A DNA stretch of 64,000 nucleotides, taken from NCBI GenBank assembly GCA_018830485.1, contig JAHJRQ010000021.1:1-64000 (forward strand), given 5' to 3'. Each line of letters opens with the position of its first letter. The first letter of the stretch is position 1. Positions 18,671 to 27,088 of the stretch are shown here, one piece after another. Source of the stretch: Pseudomonadota bacterium. GTDB taxonomy: Bacteria; Desulfobacterota; Desulfobulbia; Desulfobulbales; Desulfurivibrionaceae. The notes below the pieces were generated by a model that saw only the letters and a list, made by a program, of their open reading frames with translations, did not search any database and was not told the DNA's origin. The position numbers and the translations under genes are program-made.

Positions 18671-19222
18671 TTATTCTTCAACATTACCCTTTGAAACGAC
18701 GACCTTGGCCGCCCGGATAAGTCTGTCCTTAAACATATATCCCTTCTGATATTCCTGCAAAATCTGGTTTTCCGGCACATCGGGGCTGGGTTCCATGGCC
18801 ACGGCTTCATGGAAATTCGGATCAAAGGGTTGCCCCTCGCCGGCCAGGGGTTTTACCCCGAATTTTTCCAGGGCGGCAAGCAGTCCCTTGCAGGTCAGTT
18901 CCACACCGGTCAAAAGCGTTTCGGCATCGGGGGAGCACTTGCACTGGCCAACGGCGCGTTCGAGGTTGTCTAGAAAAGGAAGCAACTCCCGCAGGATGTT
19001 CTCTTCCGCATACTTGAGCGATGATTCACGCTCGCGCTGCATTCTCTTTTTGAAATTATCCTGCTCGGCCGCCATGCGCAGCAGCTTGTCCTCAAGCTCC
19101 CGGTTTCTCTCCAAGGCCTTTTCCAGTTGAACCGAGATATCTTCCTCCTCGGCTACAGCCTGATTTTCCCCTGAAGACTCCTGCTCAAGAACCTCTTCTT
19201 TCTTTTCTTCTTGCTCAGCCAC
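18671..19222 (-). CDS. grpE: Nucleotide exchange factor GrpE (GTG start)
   Basis: This 183-residue GrpE has an acidic N-terminal tail, a long coiled coil (about 40-95, with LLRMAAEQDNFKKRMQRE) and the C-terminal beta domain (GVKPLAGEGQPFDPNFHEAV and VVVSKGNVEE). It releases ADP from DnaK. The GTG at 19222 is chosen because AAAGGAG lies 6 bp before it; upstream sequence in the same frame looks like leader DNA, not GrpE. Unlike many bacteria, no hrcA precedes it; a divergent unrelated gene does. Confidence 0.95.
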   Translation of the reverse strand: MAEQEEKKEEVLEQESSGENQAVAEEEDISVQLEKALERNRELEDKLLRMAAEQDNFKKRMQRERESSLKYAEENILRELLPFLDNLERAVGQCKCSPDAETLLTGVELTCKGLLAALEKFGVKPLAGEGQPFDPNFHEAVAMEPSPDVPENQILQEYQKGYMFKDRLIRAAKVVVSKGNVEE

Positions 19223-19288
19223 CCGTTTCTCCTTTCCGGCGCAATGAATCCCTGGGGATGTGCGATTCGGACTGTATCCATCTGCAAT

Positions 19289-19317
19289 AACTTGATTTTT
19301 CCAAGTGATTTCAAGTT
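19289..19317. repeat. 7-bp inverted repeat in the grpE leader, possible operator
   Basis: AACTTGA (19289-19295) and TCAAGTT (19311-19317) form a perfect inverted repeat with a 15-bp spacer. It lies just downstream of the -10 element of the proposed grpE promoter, at about +2 to +30 of the transcript. No CIRCE element (TTAGCACTC-N9-GAGTGCTAA) was found. The 350-bp interval 19223-19572 between grpE and the divergent carbonic-anhydrase-like gene holds this repeat and the promoter, and I see no gene in it. Confidence 0.4.
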
Positions 19318-19325
19318 TGTGTCCA

Positions 19326-19354
19326 ACAATAAGTATGCTCTTTTTCATTGTCAA
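19326..19354 (-). promoter_or_regulatory. Sigma-70-type promoter of grpE-dnaK
   Basis: Minus strand TTGACA (19349-19354), 17-bp spacer, TATTGT (19326-19331). This is a perfect -35 and a 4/6 -10 with ideal spacing. Transcription would start near 19319, giving a leader of about 100 nt before the GTG. No convincing sigma-32 site (CTTGAA...CCCCAT) was seen. Confidence 0.65.
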
Positions 19355-19572
19355 GACACGCGACGGCAATTGTCCAACGCCTATACAACCGGCCACGTAC
19401 CGCTTTTCATGGCTCTAACCCTCTGTTTTTACGTTCTGCCGAGGAATCATCGCAGAGCATGTCAGCAGCAACATGGCTCCCTCCTTGAAAAAAATTTTAG
19501 ACATCCGCGGATTCACCGATAATGAGAGTAGCAGATACTCGGCACTCTATTGAAACAGCAGGATCACACCCC

Positions 19573-20334
19573 ATGCGACCCGGAACAATTATCCCCCTCA
19601 CACTGTTGGTCTTTGTCTGCGTCTCGGTCAGCGGCGCGGATATGCGTCCGATAAAGAAGCTTCGGGCCGGAATCCCGCCCTATGCCGTGACGGAAAAAAT
19701 CGCCCGGCACAACGATCAGCTCGTGGCAGGCAGAACCGCGGACAAGCCTTTGCCAACCCCGGGCACTCCGCACATGGTCTGGCTGGCGGATTGCGATGCC
19801 CGAGTACAGGCGACACTCTTGTACCCTGACCCGGTTGACACCATCTATGCGGTACGAAATCCCGGCAATCAATTTTCGCTCTCCGCCGGGGCGATTGACT
19901 ACGGGGTCAAAGAACTTCTCTCCCCTGTTTTGTTGATCACCGGCAACACCAACAGCGACAGCCTCCGCCTCTTTGCCAAAGGGTATAGCCATCTTACCCC
20001 GGACTTGCGCCGCAATCTTGATGATCTGCGCCTTTCCCTGGGCGAAGGCGCGGCGGGCAGTGGTCTTGGGGCAATACCCGAGGCGCGGCTGGTGGAAAAA
20101 AATGTTGATTTCCAAGTGGGCACGGCAGTGAAACGCTACGGACAGAGGATAGAAAGCGGCAGGCTGGTGGTGATCGGGGCGGTGATCGACCTGAGCAATC
20201 AATACGGACACGGAGCCAACCGGCTGATCATCATCAACATCAATGGCGAAACCGACCCGGAAAGATTACGAGCCATGCACCATCTCATCCGGCTGGACAA
20301 GCGGCTGCTCGCTCTGGTTGGCCGCAAGCCCTAA
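19573..20334 (+). CDS. Exported beta-carbonic-anhydrase-like protein lacking zinc ligands
   Basis: This 253-residue protein has a signal peptide (about 1-22) and a beta-carbonic anhydrase fold by motif: ARHNDQLVAGR, then WLADCDARV, YAVRNPGNQF, AGAIDYGVKEL and LLITGNTNSDSLRL. In active enzymes the pattern is CSDSR and GHTDCGA. Here the first Zn ligand position is Asp73 (Cys74 is next to it), the His is Asn125 and the second Cys is Ser128. The catalytic dyad Asp75-Arg77 is kept. It is therefore unlikely to be an ordinary zinc carbonic anhydrase; its role is unknown. Start 19573 is preferred over an in-frame ATG at 19522 because it gives a clean signal peptide; neither has a strong ribosome binding site. 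Confidence 0.75.
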   Translation: MRPGTIIPLTLLVFVCVSVSGADMRPIKKLRAGIPPYAVTEKIARHNDQLVAGRTADKPLPTPGTPHMVWLADCDARVQATLLYPDPVDTIYAVRNPGNQFSLSAGAIDYGVKELLSPVLLITGNTNSDSLRLFAKGYSHLTPDLRRNLDDLRLSLGEGAAGSGLGAIPEARLVEKNVDFQVGTAVKRYGQRIESGRLVVIGAVIDLSNQYGHGANRLIIININGETDPERLRAMHHLIRLDKRLLALVGRKP

Positions 20335-20436
20335 CAAGAACGCGGGGTGAAGGAAAGAAGTTGCGTTTCACTTCCTTCGCTGTGATCAACTTACGGCGGA
20401 CTTCCACCCACAAGCGTGCGCCCGTGCCGGGCGCAC

Positions 20437-20466
20437 AAAAAAAACCTCCGGCCACAACACCGAAGG
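20437..20466 (-). terminator. Intrinsic terminator of the flagellar operon
   Basis: On the minus strand, about 30 bp after the motE stop, a 7-bp stem CCTTCGG/CCGGAGG (one G-T pair) is followed directly by eight T. This marks the end of the flgB-to-motE operon. A second palindrome, GTGCGCCC/GGGCGCAC, lies just beyond it. Confidence 0.85.
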
Positions 20467-20496
20467 GGCGAGAGAACCAAAATCAAACAACGCAGC

Positions 20497-20994
20497 TCAG
20501 GGCAAGCCGAGAAGTCTGCTCACCCGCACCGCCTTGTCCTGGGTCAGCCTGGGAATAATCTTTGCCACCGCCTCCGCCTTCATGGCTTTCAGAATCTCCA
20601 CCACCTCGTCATCCTCCATTTTCTCAAGCAGAGGGGCAACCTTGGACGGGCTCATGGCGCTGTATATCTTGATCAGATTCTTAAACTGCTGATCCTGGCC
20701 CTTGCCTGTCCCGCCGAATTGACCCTTGAGTTCTTCCTGAAGGGTATTGAGCTGGGTGTACTTCTCGTCCACCTCCTTGGCCAAGGCCGCCAGCTCCTTC
20801 TCTTTTGCGGCCAAGGCCTTTTCCTTTGCCGCCACGGCATCTTCACGCTCCTTCAGTTGGACGGAAACGGAAATTTCCTGGGGCGTGAGCTTGACCGGAG
20901 ATTTATCCTCCTGGGTAAAGGCGGGGATGGTCGCCATCAGGGTGAGCAACACAACGAGAATTGATATGATGTAGCAGCAATTGCGTTTTTTCAT
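20497..20994 (-). CDS. motE: MotE-like flagellar protein (exported coiled coil with MgtE-N-like domain)
   Basis: This 165-residue protein has an N-terminal hydrophobic segment (about 7-27) acting as signal or anchor, a coiled coil (about 45-95, rich in AAKEKALAAKEKELA) and a C-terminal helical domain (about 105-160; YSAMSPSKVAPLLEKM and KAMKAEAVAKIIP) of the MgtE-N/FliG-like type. MotE is a periplasmic chaperone for MotC in Sinorhizobium, and similar genes often follow fliJ in Deltaproteobacteria. Here it is last in the operon, 35 bp after fliJ. Function is inferred from context. Confidence 0.8.
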   Translation of the reverse strand: MKKRNCCYIISILVVLLTLMATIPAFTQEDKSPVKLTPQEISVSVQLKEREDAVAAKEKALAAKEKELAALAKEVDEKYTQLNTLQEELKGQFGGTGKGQDQQFKNLIKIYSAMSPSKVAPLLEKMEDDEVVEILKAMKAEAVAKIIPRLTQDKAVRVSRLLGLP

Positions 20995-21029
20995 GATTCC
21001 ATCCGGGGTCGATAACGCCCCGTCCCTGC

Positions 21030-21479
21030 TCAGTGGAGATTCCCCCTGCGTCCGAAACGAAGCACCATCTGCTCGTCCGCCTCGTTATGCTCCTTCTTCA
21101 ATGCAGCCAGGAGATATTTCTGATAATCCCGTTCCCTGGCCTTTTCCATCACCTTTTTATCCCGCATTTTGGCGGCAAGCTCTTCCCTGGCCCGGACAAC
21201 AGCCGCCTGTCCGGCTTCCACCCGGGCAAAACCGGCCTCGACCTCCTGCTCCTTGCGGAAGATCCCTTCCACATAAAAAGCAAAGACCGGGGCAGACATT
21301 TTCCGGCGCTTTTTTTCCTCAAACTCGGCAATCAGTTCCTGCCGCTCCTGCTGCAACGCGGCAAGCCGCAGTTTTTCCTTCGCAAGCAGGGCAAGCTCCC
21401 TGGCCAGTTTCTGCTGGGCAAGTTCTTCCAGGTTCCGCCGCAGCCCGAGAATCGTTTCAAGCTTGAAATGATACGCCAT
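21030..21479 (-). CDS. fliJ: Flagellar export chaperone FliJ
   Basis: A 149-residue, almost wholly coiled-coil protein (heptads from about 5 to 135). FliJ inserts into the FliI hexamer and links it to the FlhA export gate. Sequence identity is always low in this family, so the call rests on length, coiled coil and position 12 bp after fliI. Confidence 0.88.
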   Translation of the reverse strand: MAYHFKLETILGLRRNLEELAQQKLARELALLAKEKLRLAALQQERQELIAEFEEKKRRKMSAPVFAFYVEGIFRKEQEVEAGFARVEAGQAAVVRAREELAAKMRDKKVMEKARERDYQKYLLAALKKEHNEADEQMVLRFGRRGNLH

Positions 21480-21491
21480 TTCGCCCTCTCA

Positions 21492-22832
21492 TCATTGTAT
21501 CGCGCCCGGAACGCTCTGCCCGTCACCGGCAAAAATCGCCGCCAACTGACGACCGCTTTCAGCAAAGGAAACCTTTTCTTCAACCTGCTGCTTGAGATAG
21601 CCGTTCAACCGGTCGATCATGGCAATGGCGTTGTCGATCTTCGGATTGCTGCCCTTGGCATAGGCGCCGATATTGATCAGATCCTCCGAACGGCGGTAGG
21701 TGGCCATGAGCTCCAAAAATCTGCGGGCGGCGAGCACCTGGTCCGTGGACACCACATCGGTCATGCATCGGCTGACGCTGTTCATGACCTCGATGGACGG
21801 GTAATGCCCCTGGCTCGCAAGGTCGCGGCTCAGGACAATATGGCCGTCCACTATGGAGCGCACCGCATCGGCGATGGGCTCGTTCATGTCGTCGCCCTCC
21901 ACCAGCACCGTGTAGATGCCGGTGATGCTCCCCTTGCCCATGCAGGTTCCGGCCCGCTCCAGCAGTTTGGGGAGCTGCCCGAACACCGAGGGGGTATAGC
22001 CGCGGGAAGTGGGCGGCTCGCCGATGGCCAGGCCGACCTCCCGGCTGGACATGGCAAAACGGGTGATGGAATCCATCATCAGGATCACGTCGCGGCCTTT
22101 GTCCCGGAAAAACTCGGAGATGGCCGTGGCCAGATAGGCTCCGCGCATCCGCACCAGGGGCGGCTGATCGGAAGTGGCCACCACGACCACGGAACGGGCC
22201 AGCCCCTCGGGGCCGAGATCCCGTTCGATAAAGTCCTTCAACTCGCGGCCGCGTTCGCCGATCAAGGCGATGACGCTGATGTCCGCCGCGGTATGCCGGG
22301 CGATCATGCCGAGCAGGGTGGACTTGCCCACCCCGGACCCGGCGAGAATCCCGATGCGCTGGCCCTTGCCCAGGGTCAGCAACCCGTTGATCGCCCGAAC
22401 CCCCACATCCACCGGCTCGAAAATACGCTCCCGCTCCATGGGATTGAGGGGCTCGGCGTAGAGGGGATACTGGGTCTCCTGCTGCAGGGGCCCCTTGCCG
22501 TCCATGGGATTGCCCAGGCCGTCGATAACCCGACCCAGCAGGGATTCGGCCACCACCACCCCGGCCTGCCCGCCCACCAGCCGGATAGCGCTGCCCGGCT
22601 CAACCCCGCGCATCTCGCCCAGGGGCATGAGCAGCACCCTGCCTTCGCGAAAGCCAACCACCTCTGCCAGCACCGAGCTCGCGCCCTTGAAAACCGAAAC
22701 CTCGCAGATGCTGCCCACCGGAATCCCGGGCCCCAGGCTCTCCAGAACCATGCCGATGACCTGATTCACCCGGCCGCCCACGCTCACGAGCGAGGTATCC
22801 TGGGCAACCTGAAGGCAATGAGAAAGGTTCAT
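21492..22832 (-). CDS. fliI: Flagellar export ATPase FliI
   Basis: This 446-residue F1-beta-like ATPase energises export of flagellar subunits. Visible motifs are Walker A GSGVGKSTLLG near 170, the segment RDVILMMDSITRFAM (Walker B) near 255, and the family signature GEPPTSRGYTPSVFGQLPKL near 280. It lies between fliH and fliJ, as usual. Confidence 0.97.
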   Translation of the reverse strand: MNLSHCLQVAQDTSLVSVGGRVNQVIGMVLESLGPGIPVGSICEVSVFKGASSVLAEVVGFREGRVLLMPLGEMRGVEPGSAIRLVGGQAGVVVAESLLGRVIDGLGNPMDGKGPLQQETQYPLYAEPLNPMERERIFEPVDVGVRAINGLLTLGKGQRIGILAGSGVGKSTLLGMIARHTAADISVIALIGERGRELKDFIERDLGPEGLARSVVVVATSDQPPLVRMRGAYLATAISEFFRDKGRDVILMMDSITRFAMSSREVGLAIGEPPTSRGYTPSVFGQLPKLLERAGTCMGKGSITGIYTVLVEGDDMNEPIADAVRSIVDGHIVLSRDLASQGHYPSIEVMNSVSRCMTDVVSTDQVLAARRFLELMATYRRSEDLINIGAYAKGSNPKIDNAIAMIDRLNGYLKQQVEEKVSFAESGRQLAAIFAGDGQSVPGAIQ

Positions 22833-22849
22833 GGCATATCCTCAGCTAT

Positions 22850-22885
22850 ACGCTGTAAGCTGACAGCTATCAGCTATCAGTAATG
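22850..22885. repeat. Short tandem repeat (CTGATAGC-type) at the end of fliH
   Basis: On the minus strand the fliH end and the fliH-fliI gap read CTGATAGCTGATAGCTGTCAGC, then TTACAGCGTATAGC: two and a half copies of an 8-bp unit plus decayed copies. The last codons of fliH (TDS and the stop) are part of the repeat. Confidence 0.6.
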
Positions 22886-23613
22886 TCTGCGGCCATGGCC
22901 GCGAGAAAAGCCTGCTCCACCGCCTCATACAGCCTGGCCTTGTTGCTTTCCAGGGTGGCGTCGATCTCGCCGAAATCCGTTTTCAGAAAACAACCGCCCA
23001 CGGCAATGTTCGGATCCTCCACAAGCTGGATTCGATTCTTGCCCTCAATAAGCTTGGAATCCTCCAGACTCGCCTTTTTCAGCCGGGCGAAATCATCGCC
23101 ATGCAGATGGATCTGCACCGTGGAATTTTCCACCACGAATTCCATGGCCTTTTTGAGACAGGCCTGAATAACCAGGGGGTTTACGGAAACCTCATGGTAG
23201 ACCAGCCGGTCCACCATGGTGGTGATAAGGGCGAGCATATCCTCTTCATGTTGCTGCAAAACCGTCTCCCGCTCACCATTGAGAGCGGTAAACAACGCGG
23301 CAAGCTCTGCACGCTGCTGCTCATACTGCGCCAAGCCTGCTGCCTTGCCTTCGGCCTCGCCCTTGGCCAGACCCTCGGCATAGGCTTCGTCCTTGAGCTT
23401 ATCCGCCTGCTCACCGGCCTGACGGATAATCTCCGCCGCTTCCTCCATGGCAATCTCCTGCGGAGATTTGCGGCGCTCGCGCTCCTTGGCTTCGGCGCTG
23501 CCCGGCTTGGCCTGCCAGAAATCCTCAAAGGAAAGAAACTCCTCCGTTTCCAGACTTGGCGCGGCCTGGGTCGGCATGGTCCGATCCTGCTGCAATTTGA
23601 TAACCTTAGACAA
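22870..23613 (-). CDS. fliH: Flagellar assembly protein FliH
   Basis: This 247-residue protein regulates FliI and tethers it to the C ring. It has a charged N-terminus, the alanine/glutamate-rich coiled coil typical of FliH (about 70-115, with EAYAEGLAKGEAEGKAAG) and a C-terminal V-ATPase-E-like domain ending LEAVEQAFLAAMA-like sequence. It overlaps the end of fliG by 8 bp. Its last residues come from a short tandem repeat. Confidence 0.92.
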   Translation of the reverse strand: MSKVIKLQQDRTMPTQAAPSLETEEFLSFEDFWQAKPGSAEAKERERRKSPQEIAMEEAAEIIRQAGEQADKLKDEAYAEGLAKGEAEGKAAGLAQYEQQRAELAALFTALNGERETVLQQHEEDMLALITTMVDRLVYHEVSVNPLVIQACLKKAMEFVVENSTVQIHLHGDDFARLKKASLEDSKLIEGKNRIQLVEDPNIAVGGCFLKTDFGEIDATLESNKARLYEAVEQAFLAAMAADITDS

Positions 23614-24631
23614 ATTCGTCCTCTCCGCCGCCGCCGCTCATGAGCTGGATCTTGCCTTCCTGCTCCAAACGCTTGGCGATCTTGATTATGGCCTGCTGGG
23701 CGCCCTCTACATCCTTTACCCGGGTCGGCCCCATGATCTCCATGTCTTCCTTGAGCATTTCCACGGCCCGGGAAGACATGCAGCCAAAGATCTTGGTCTT
23801 GAGATCGTCGGAGGCAAGCTTGAGCGCCAGCTTCAGATCGTCGGTGCTGACCTCCTTGAGAATAGCCTGGATACCCCGGTCATCGACGCTGAGGAGATCC
23901 TCGAAGACGAACATGAGACGGCGAATTTCATCGGCCAGATTTTCGCGCTGCTCTTCAATGCCTTCAAGAATAGAGGCCTCCAGGCCGCGATCGGCATTGT
24001 TCAGGATTTCGGCCACGGCCTCCACCCCGCCGAGGCGCTGGCCCTCCATGCCTTCGACGGAAAGCAATTCTTCTTGCAACACGCGGTCCACATCCACGAG
24101 GATCTCGGGGCTTACCTTGTCGAGTTCCGCCATGCGCATCATGACTTCCACCTGAATATCCTCGTTGAACTCCATGAGAATCTGGGCAGCCTGGGTCGGC
24201 TCCAGAACGGAGAGGACCAGGGCCACGGTCTGGGGATGTTCGTTGCGCAGGAAGTTGACCAGTACCTTGGGTTCGAGCTTGCGCGCCTTCTGAAAAAGAG
24301 TGAGCTTCCAGTCCGAACGGATCTCTTCAAGGATCTCGCTGGCCTTGTCGCTGGAGAGCGCCCGCTTCAGAGCGCTTTCCAGCATCTCGTTGCCGGAAAG
24401 GAAGATATCTGTGTCGCCGGTGTCGGCTTTGAATTCATTGACCAGGGCGGTCAGGTCTTCCTTGTCGACCTTGTCGATCCTGGCCATCTGCCGGCCGACA
24501 TGCTTGATATCCTCGGGATCGAGCCGCTGGAAGACCTGGGCGGCAAAATCCTCGCCCACGGTGAGCAGAAAGACCGCTGCCTTCTCCGGGCCGGTAAGGG
24601 ATTCACCGCTCTTTTTATCAGGCTTGCTCAT
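23606..24631 (-). CDS. fliG: Flagellar motor switch protein FliG
   Basis: This 341-residue rotor protein interacts with the stator and sets rotation direction. It shows LTGPEKAAVFLLTVGE at the N-terminus, the middle-domain EHPQTVALVLS motif near 125, and the C-terminal torque helix region ending in GEDEFV, the family's conserved EFV tail. Length fits (about 330-340). It starts 3 bp after fliF. Confidence 0.98.
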   Translation of the reverse strand: MSKPDKKSGESLTGPEKAAVFLLTVGEDFAAQVFQRLDPEDIKHVGRQMARIDKVDKEDLTALVNEFKADTGDTDIFLSGNEMLESALKRALSSDKASEILEEIRSDWKLTLFQKARKLEPKVLVNFLRNEHPQTVALVLSVLEPTQAAQILMEFNEDIQVEVMMRMAELDKVSPEILVDVDRVLQEELLSVEGMEGQRLGGVEAVAEILNNADRGLEASILEGIEEQRENLADEIRRLMFVFEDLLSVDDRGIQAILKEVSTDDLKLALKLASDDLKTKIFGCMSSRAVEMLKEDMEIMGPTRVKDVEGAQQAIIKIAKRLEQEGKIQLMSGGGGEDEFV

Positions 24632-24634
24632 GAA

Positions 24635-26251
24635 CTAGGCCTCTTCTCGCAGCCAACGGCGCACCAGATCCGCGGCCCGGTCCGGGTCGCTTTGGGCCAG
24701 GCGGTAGATCCGTTCCTGGTCGGTGAGTCCCCGTGGGGCAAGGGAAAGATCCTCTTCTTCCTCGGCGGCAACCCCACCGACGGCAGGACCATGCCCGCCG
24801 GCCCGGTGAACGATGCCCCCGGCGCGGCTCTCCAACTGCTTGGAGGCGAGAAGTTTCAGAAACGGCTTGACCACGAAGAGGATCACCAGAATCGCGACCA
24901 GCAGATAGACCAGCGGCATTGCCAGCCATTCCGTCATTGCCCGCCATTTTTCCATGGGATCCGGCTCCGGCTCGGGAACAGAGGAGAGGGCAAAGGGCAG
25001 ACTCGCCACTTCAACCTGATCGCCCCGCTCTTCGTTGTAGCCAACGGCATTTTTAACCAACTTGTCCAAATTCTGCATTTCTTCTGGGCTGCGAGGCTGG
25101 TATTTTAGACTTGTCTTCCCATCCTTGTCAACGCTCTTTTCGTAGGAACCATCGACCATAACGGCAATGGACAATCTTTTGACAGCCCCGCCCTTATCCT
25201 GGGTGTGCTTGGTCTGCTTGCTGATTTCATAATTGCGGGTCACATTGTTGCGATTATACCCGGCCCCGGCTCCAGCGTCTGCCTCCCCCTCCTCGGCAAA
25301 GGTGGCAAGCTCGCCCTTGACCCCCGGGATTCCTTCGGGAATGGCACCGCCGCGCTGGTCGTTTTCCATGAGCATCTGCTCGCTGCGCACCACCTGCGCC
25401 TCGGGATCAAAGATTTCCTCGGTCCGTTCCACCTTGTTGAAATCTATTTCCGCGGTAACCCGCGCCCTGGCCCGATTGACGCCAACCACCTCCTCCAGCA
25501 TGGTTTCCACCTTCTGCCGCATGGAGTCTTCAATCTTTATCTGGTACTCCAACTGGTTCCCAGTGAGAATCCCCTCGCCCTCTGCCTGTTTCCGGTAGAG
25601 CAGACGGCCGGCGGTATCCACCAGGGTAATATTTTCCGTGCTAAGCCCCGGAACCGCGCTGGCCACCAGGTTGACAATGCTCTGGATCTCATGCTGGTTG
25701 AGTTTTTCCCTTCCGCGCAGCTTGACGCTGACCGAGGCGGTGGGGGGCTTTTCGTCCTCGATGAACACCGACTCCTTGGGGGTGGCAATATGAACCCTGG
25801 CCTCGGTGACCTGCTGGAAATTCCGGATGGTTCTTGCCAGTTCTCCCTGCAAGGCTCGCTGATAGTTAAGCCGCTGCACAAAATCGGTCTGCCCGAAGCT
25901 CGTCTCGTTGAAGATCTCAAAACCGACACCGCCACCCCGGGGCAATCCCTCGCCTGCCAGGCTCAACCTGACCTCGTACACCTGCGTGGCCGGAACCAGG
26001 ATGGCCGCGCCATCCTCGGACAACTTGTAGGGGATGCGCTGCTCCTTGAGTTTCGCCACCACCTCGCCGGCATCCTCCTGATTCATCCCGGAGAAGAGAA
26101 CCTTGTAGGAGGTTTCCTTGCCTGTGGTGGTAAGGGTCAACAACCCGCCAACCACCACGGCAATCACCACCAGACCGAGTATTTTTTGGGTCATGCTCAG
26201 GCCCTTGGCAATGGAAGCAATCTGCTCAAGAATTTCTTTGGGGGTAGCCAT
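24635..26251 (-). CDS. fliF: Flagellar MS-ring protein FliF
   Basis: This 538-residue protein builds the membrane ring of the basal body. A first membrane helix is at about 22-42, the YscJ/FliF ring-building domain follows (about 45-220, with VLFSGMNQEDAGEVVAKL), and a second helix lies at about 445-465 before a cytoplasmic tail that binds FliG. Order fliE-fliF-fliG is the standard one. Confidence 0.97.
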   Translation of the reverse strand: MATPKEILEQIASIAKGLSMTQKILGLVVIAVVVGGLLTLTTTGKETSYKVLFSGMNQEDAGEVVAKLKEQRIPYKLSEDGAAILVPATQVYEVRLSLAGEGLPRGGGVGFEIFNETSFGQTDFVQRLNYQRALQGELARTIRNFQQVTEARVHIATPKESVFIEDEKPPTASVSVKLRGREKLNQHEIQSIVNLVASAVPGLSTENITLVDTAGRLLYRKQAEGEGILTGNQLEYQIKIEDSMRQKVETMLEEVVGVNRARARVTAEIDFNKVERTEEIFDPEAQVVRSEQMLMENDQRGGAIPEGIPGVKGELATFAEEGEADAGAGAGYNRNNVTRNYEISKQTKHTQDKGGAVKRLSIAVMVDGSYEKSVDKDGKTSLKYQPRSPEEMQNLDKLVKNAVGYNEERGDQVEVASLPFALSSVPEPEPDPMEKWRAMTEWLAMPLVYLLVAILVILFVVKPFLKLLASKQLESRAGGIVHRAGGHGPAVGGVAAEEEEDLSLAPRGLTDQERIYRLAQSDPDRAADLVRRWLREEA

Positions 26252-26284
26252 GTTCTGTTCCTTTCCCTAAGAGTTTCGCTGGTA

Positions 26285-26584
26285 CTAAATCTGCATCCTC
26301 ATGATCTCACGGTACGCATCGATGACCTTCTGCTGCACCTTGGTCATCATCCGGAAGGAGATACCCGATTTCTCCATGGCTATCATGGTTTCATGGATAT
26401 TGGCGTGCTCGCCGGCGGCAAGCCCTTTCACCAGCAGGTCGGACTCCTGGCTCATGCCGCTCACCTCGGCGATGGACCGGCTGAGGATTTCGGAAAAACC
26501 CGTATCCGCAGCCCCGGCAACTCCCGGGGCTTTCATCTGTGATGCTCCGGGCAGGGCGACCGGTTGCATGGCTATCTTATTCAT
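26285..26584 (-). CDS. fliE: Flagellar hook-basal body protein FliE
   Basis: This 99-residue protein joins the MS ring to the rod. The C-terminal part (ANIHETMIAMEKSGISFRMM, then VQQKVIDAYREIMRMQ) is typical of FliE. The ATG at 26584 is chosen because GGAGG lies 8 bp upstream; the frame extends five codons further to a TTG overlapping that site. Confidence 0.95.
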   Translation of the reverse strand: MNKIAMQPVALPGASQMKAPGVAGAADTGFSEILSRSIAEVSGMSQESDLLVKGLAAGEHANIHETMIAMEKSGISFRMMTKVQQKVIDAYREIMRMQI

Positions 26585-26647
26585 GTATAATACCTCCAAT
26601 TACTCATGGTTTGCCCGAGAAAAGCCAAGTCCCTTGCGAGCCGGCAA

Positions 26648-27085
26648 CTACCTCCCGATTTCCAGGGCCTTGAGCGCCATACTTTTGACAGCATCCAGAG
26701 CCGTCACGTTAGCCTCATAGGAACGCTTGGCGCTCATCATGTCCACCATCTGCTCGGCCACATTGACGTTGGGGAAGCGAACCACCCCGTTGGCGTCGGC
26801 GTCCGGATGGGTTGGGTCATACACCTCCTTGAACGGCGCCTTGTCCTCCGAGATCCGCACCACCTCAACCTTGCGGAGACGTTCGGTGGTTGAATTGAGC
26901 GCATCCTGAAAACTGACTCCCTCCACGGGCTTGGCCGCGAAAACCACGGATTTCGCCTTGTACGGACCGCCTTCCATGGTTCGGGTGGTGTTGGCATTGG
27001 CCAGATTCATGGCCGCAATGTTGAGCCGGGTTCTCTCCGCCTTGAGGGCGGAGCCACTGATCTGCATGGCGGTTAAGGTATCCAT
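26648..27085 (-). CDS. flgC: Flagellar basal body rod protein FlgC
   Basis: This 145-residue proximal rod protein has the conserved start (MQISGSALKAERTRLNIAA and NLANANTTRT) and end (VNVAEQMVDMMSAKRSYEAN). It starts 3 bp after flgB, implying tight coupling. Confidence 0.97.
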   Translation of the reverse strand: MDTLTAMQISGSALKAERTRLNIAAMNLANANTTRTMEGGPYKAKSVVFAAKPVEGVSFQDALNSTTERLRKVEVVRISEDKAPFKEVYDPTHPDADANGVVRFPNVNVAEQMVDMMSAKRSYEANVTALDAVKSMALKALEIGR

Positions 27086-27088
27086 CTG

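Noticed and set aside
21033-22883. 616-codon open frame antisense to fliI and fliJ
   Set aside because: Shadow frame; the His/Gln/Pro-rich translation is typical of antisense reading of GC-rich genes.
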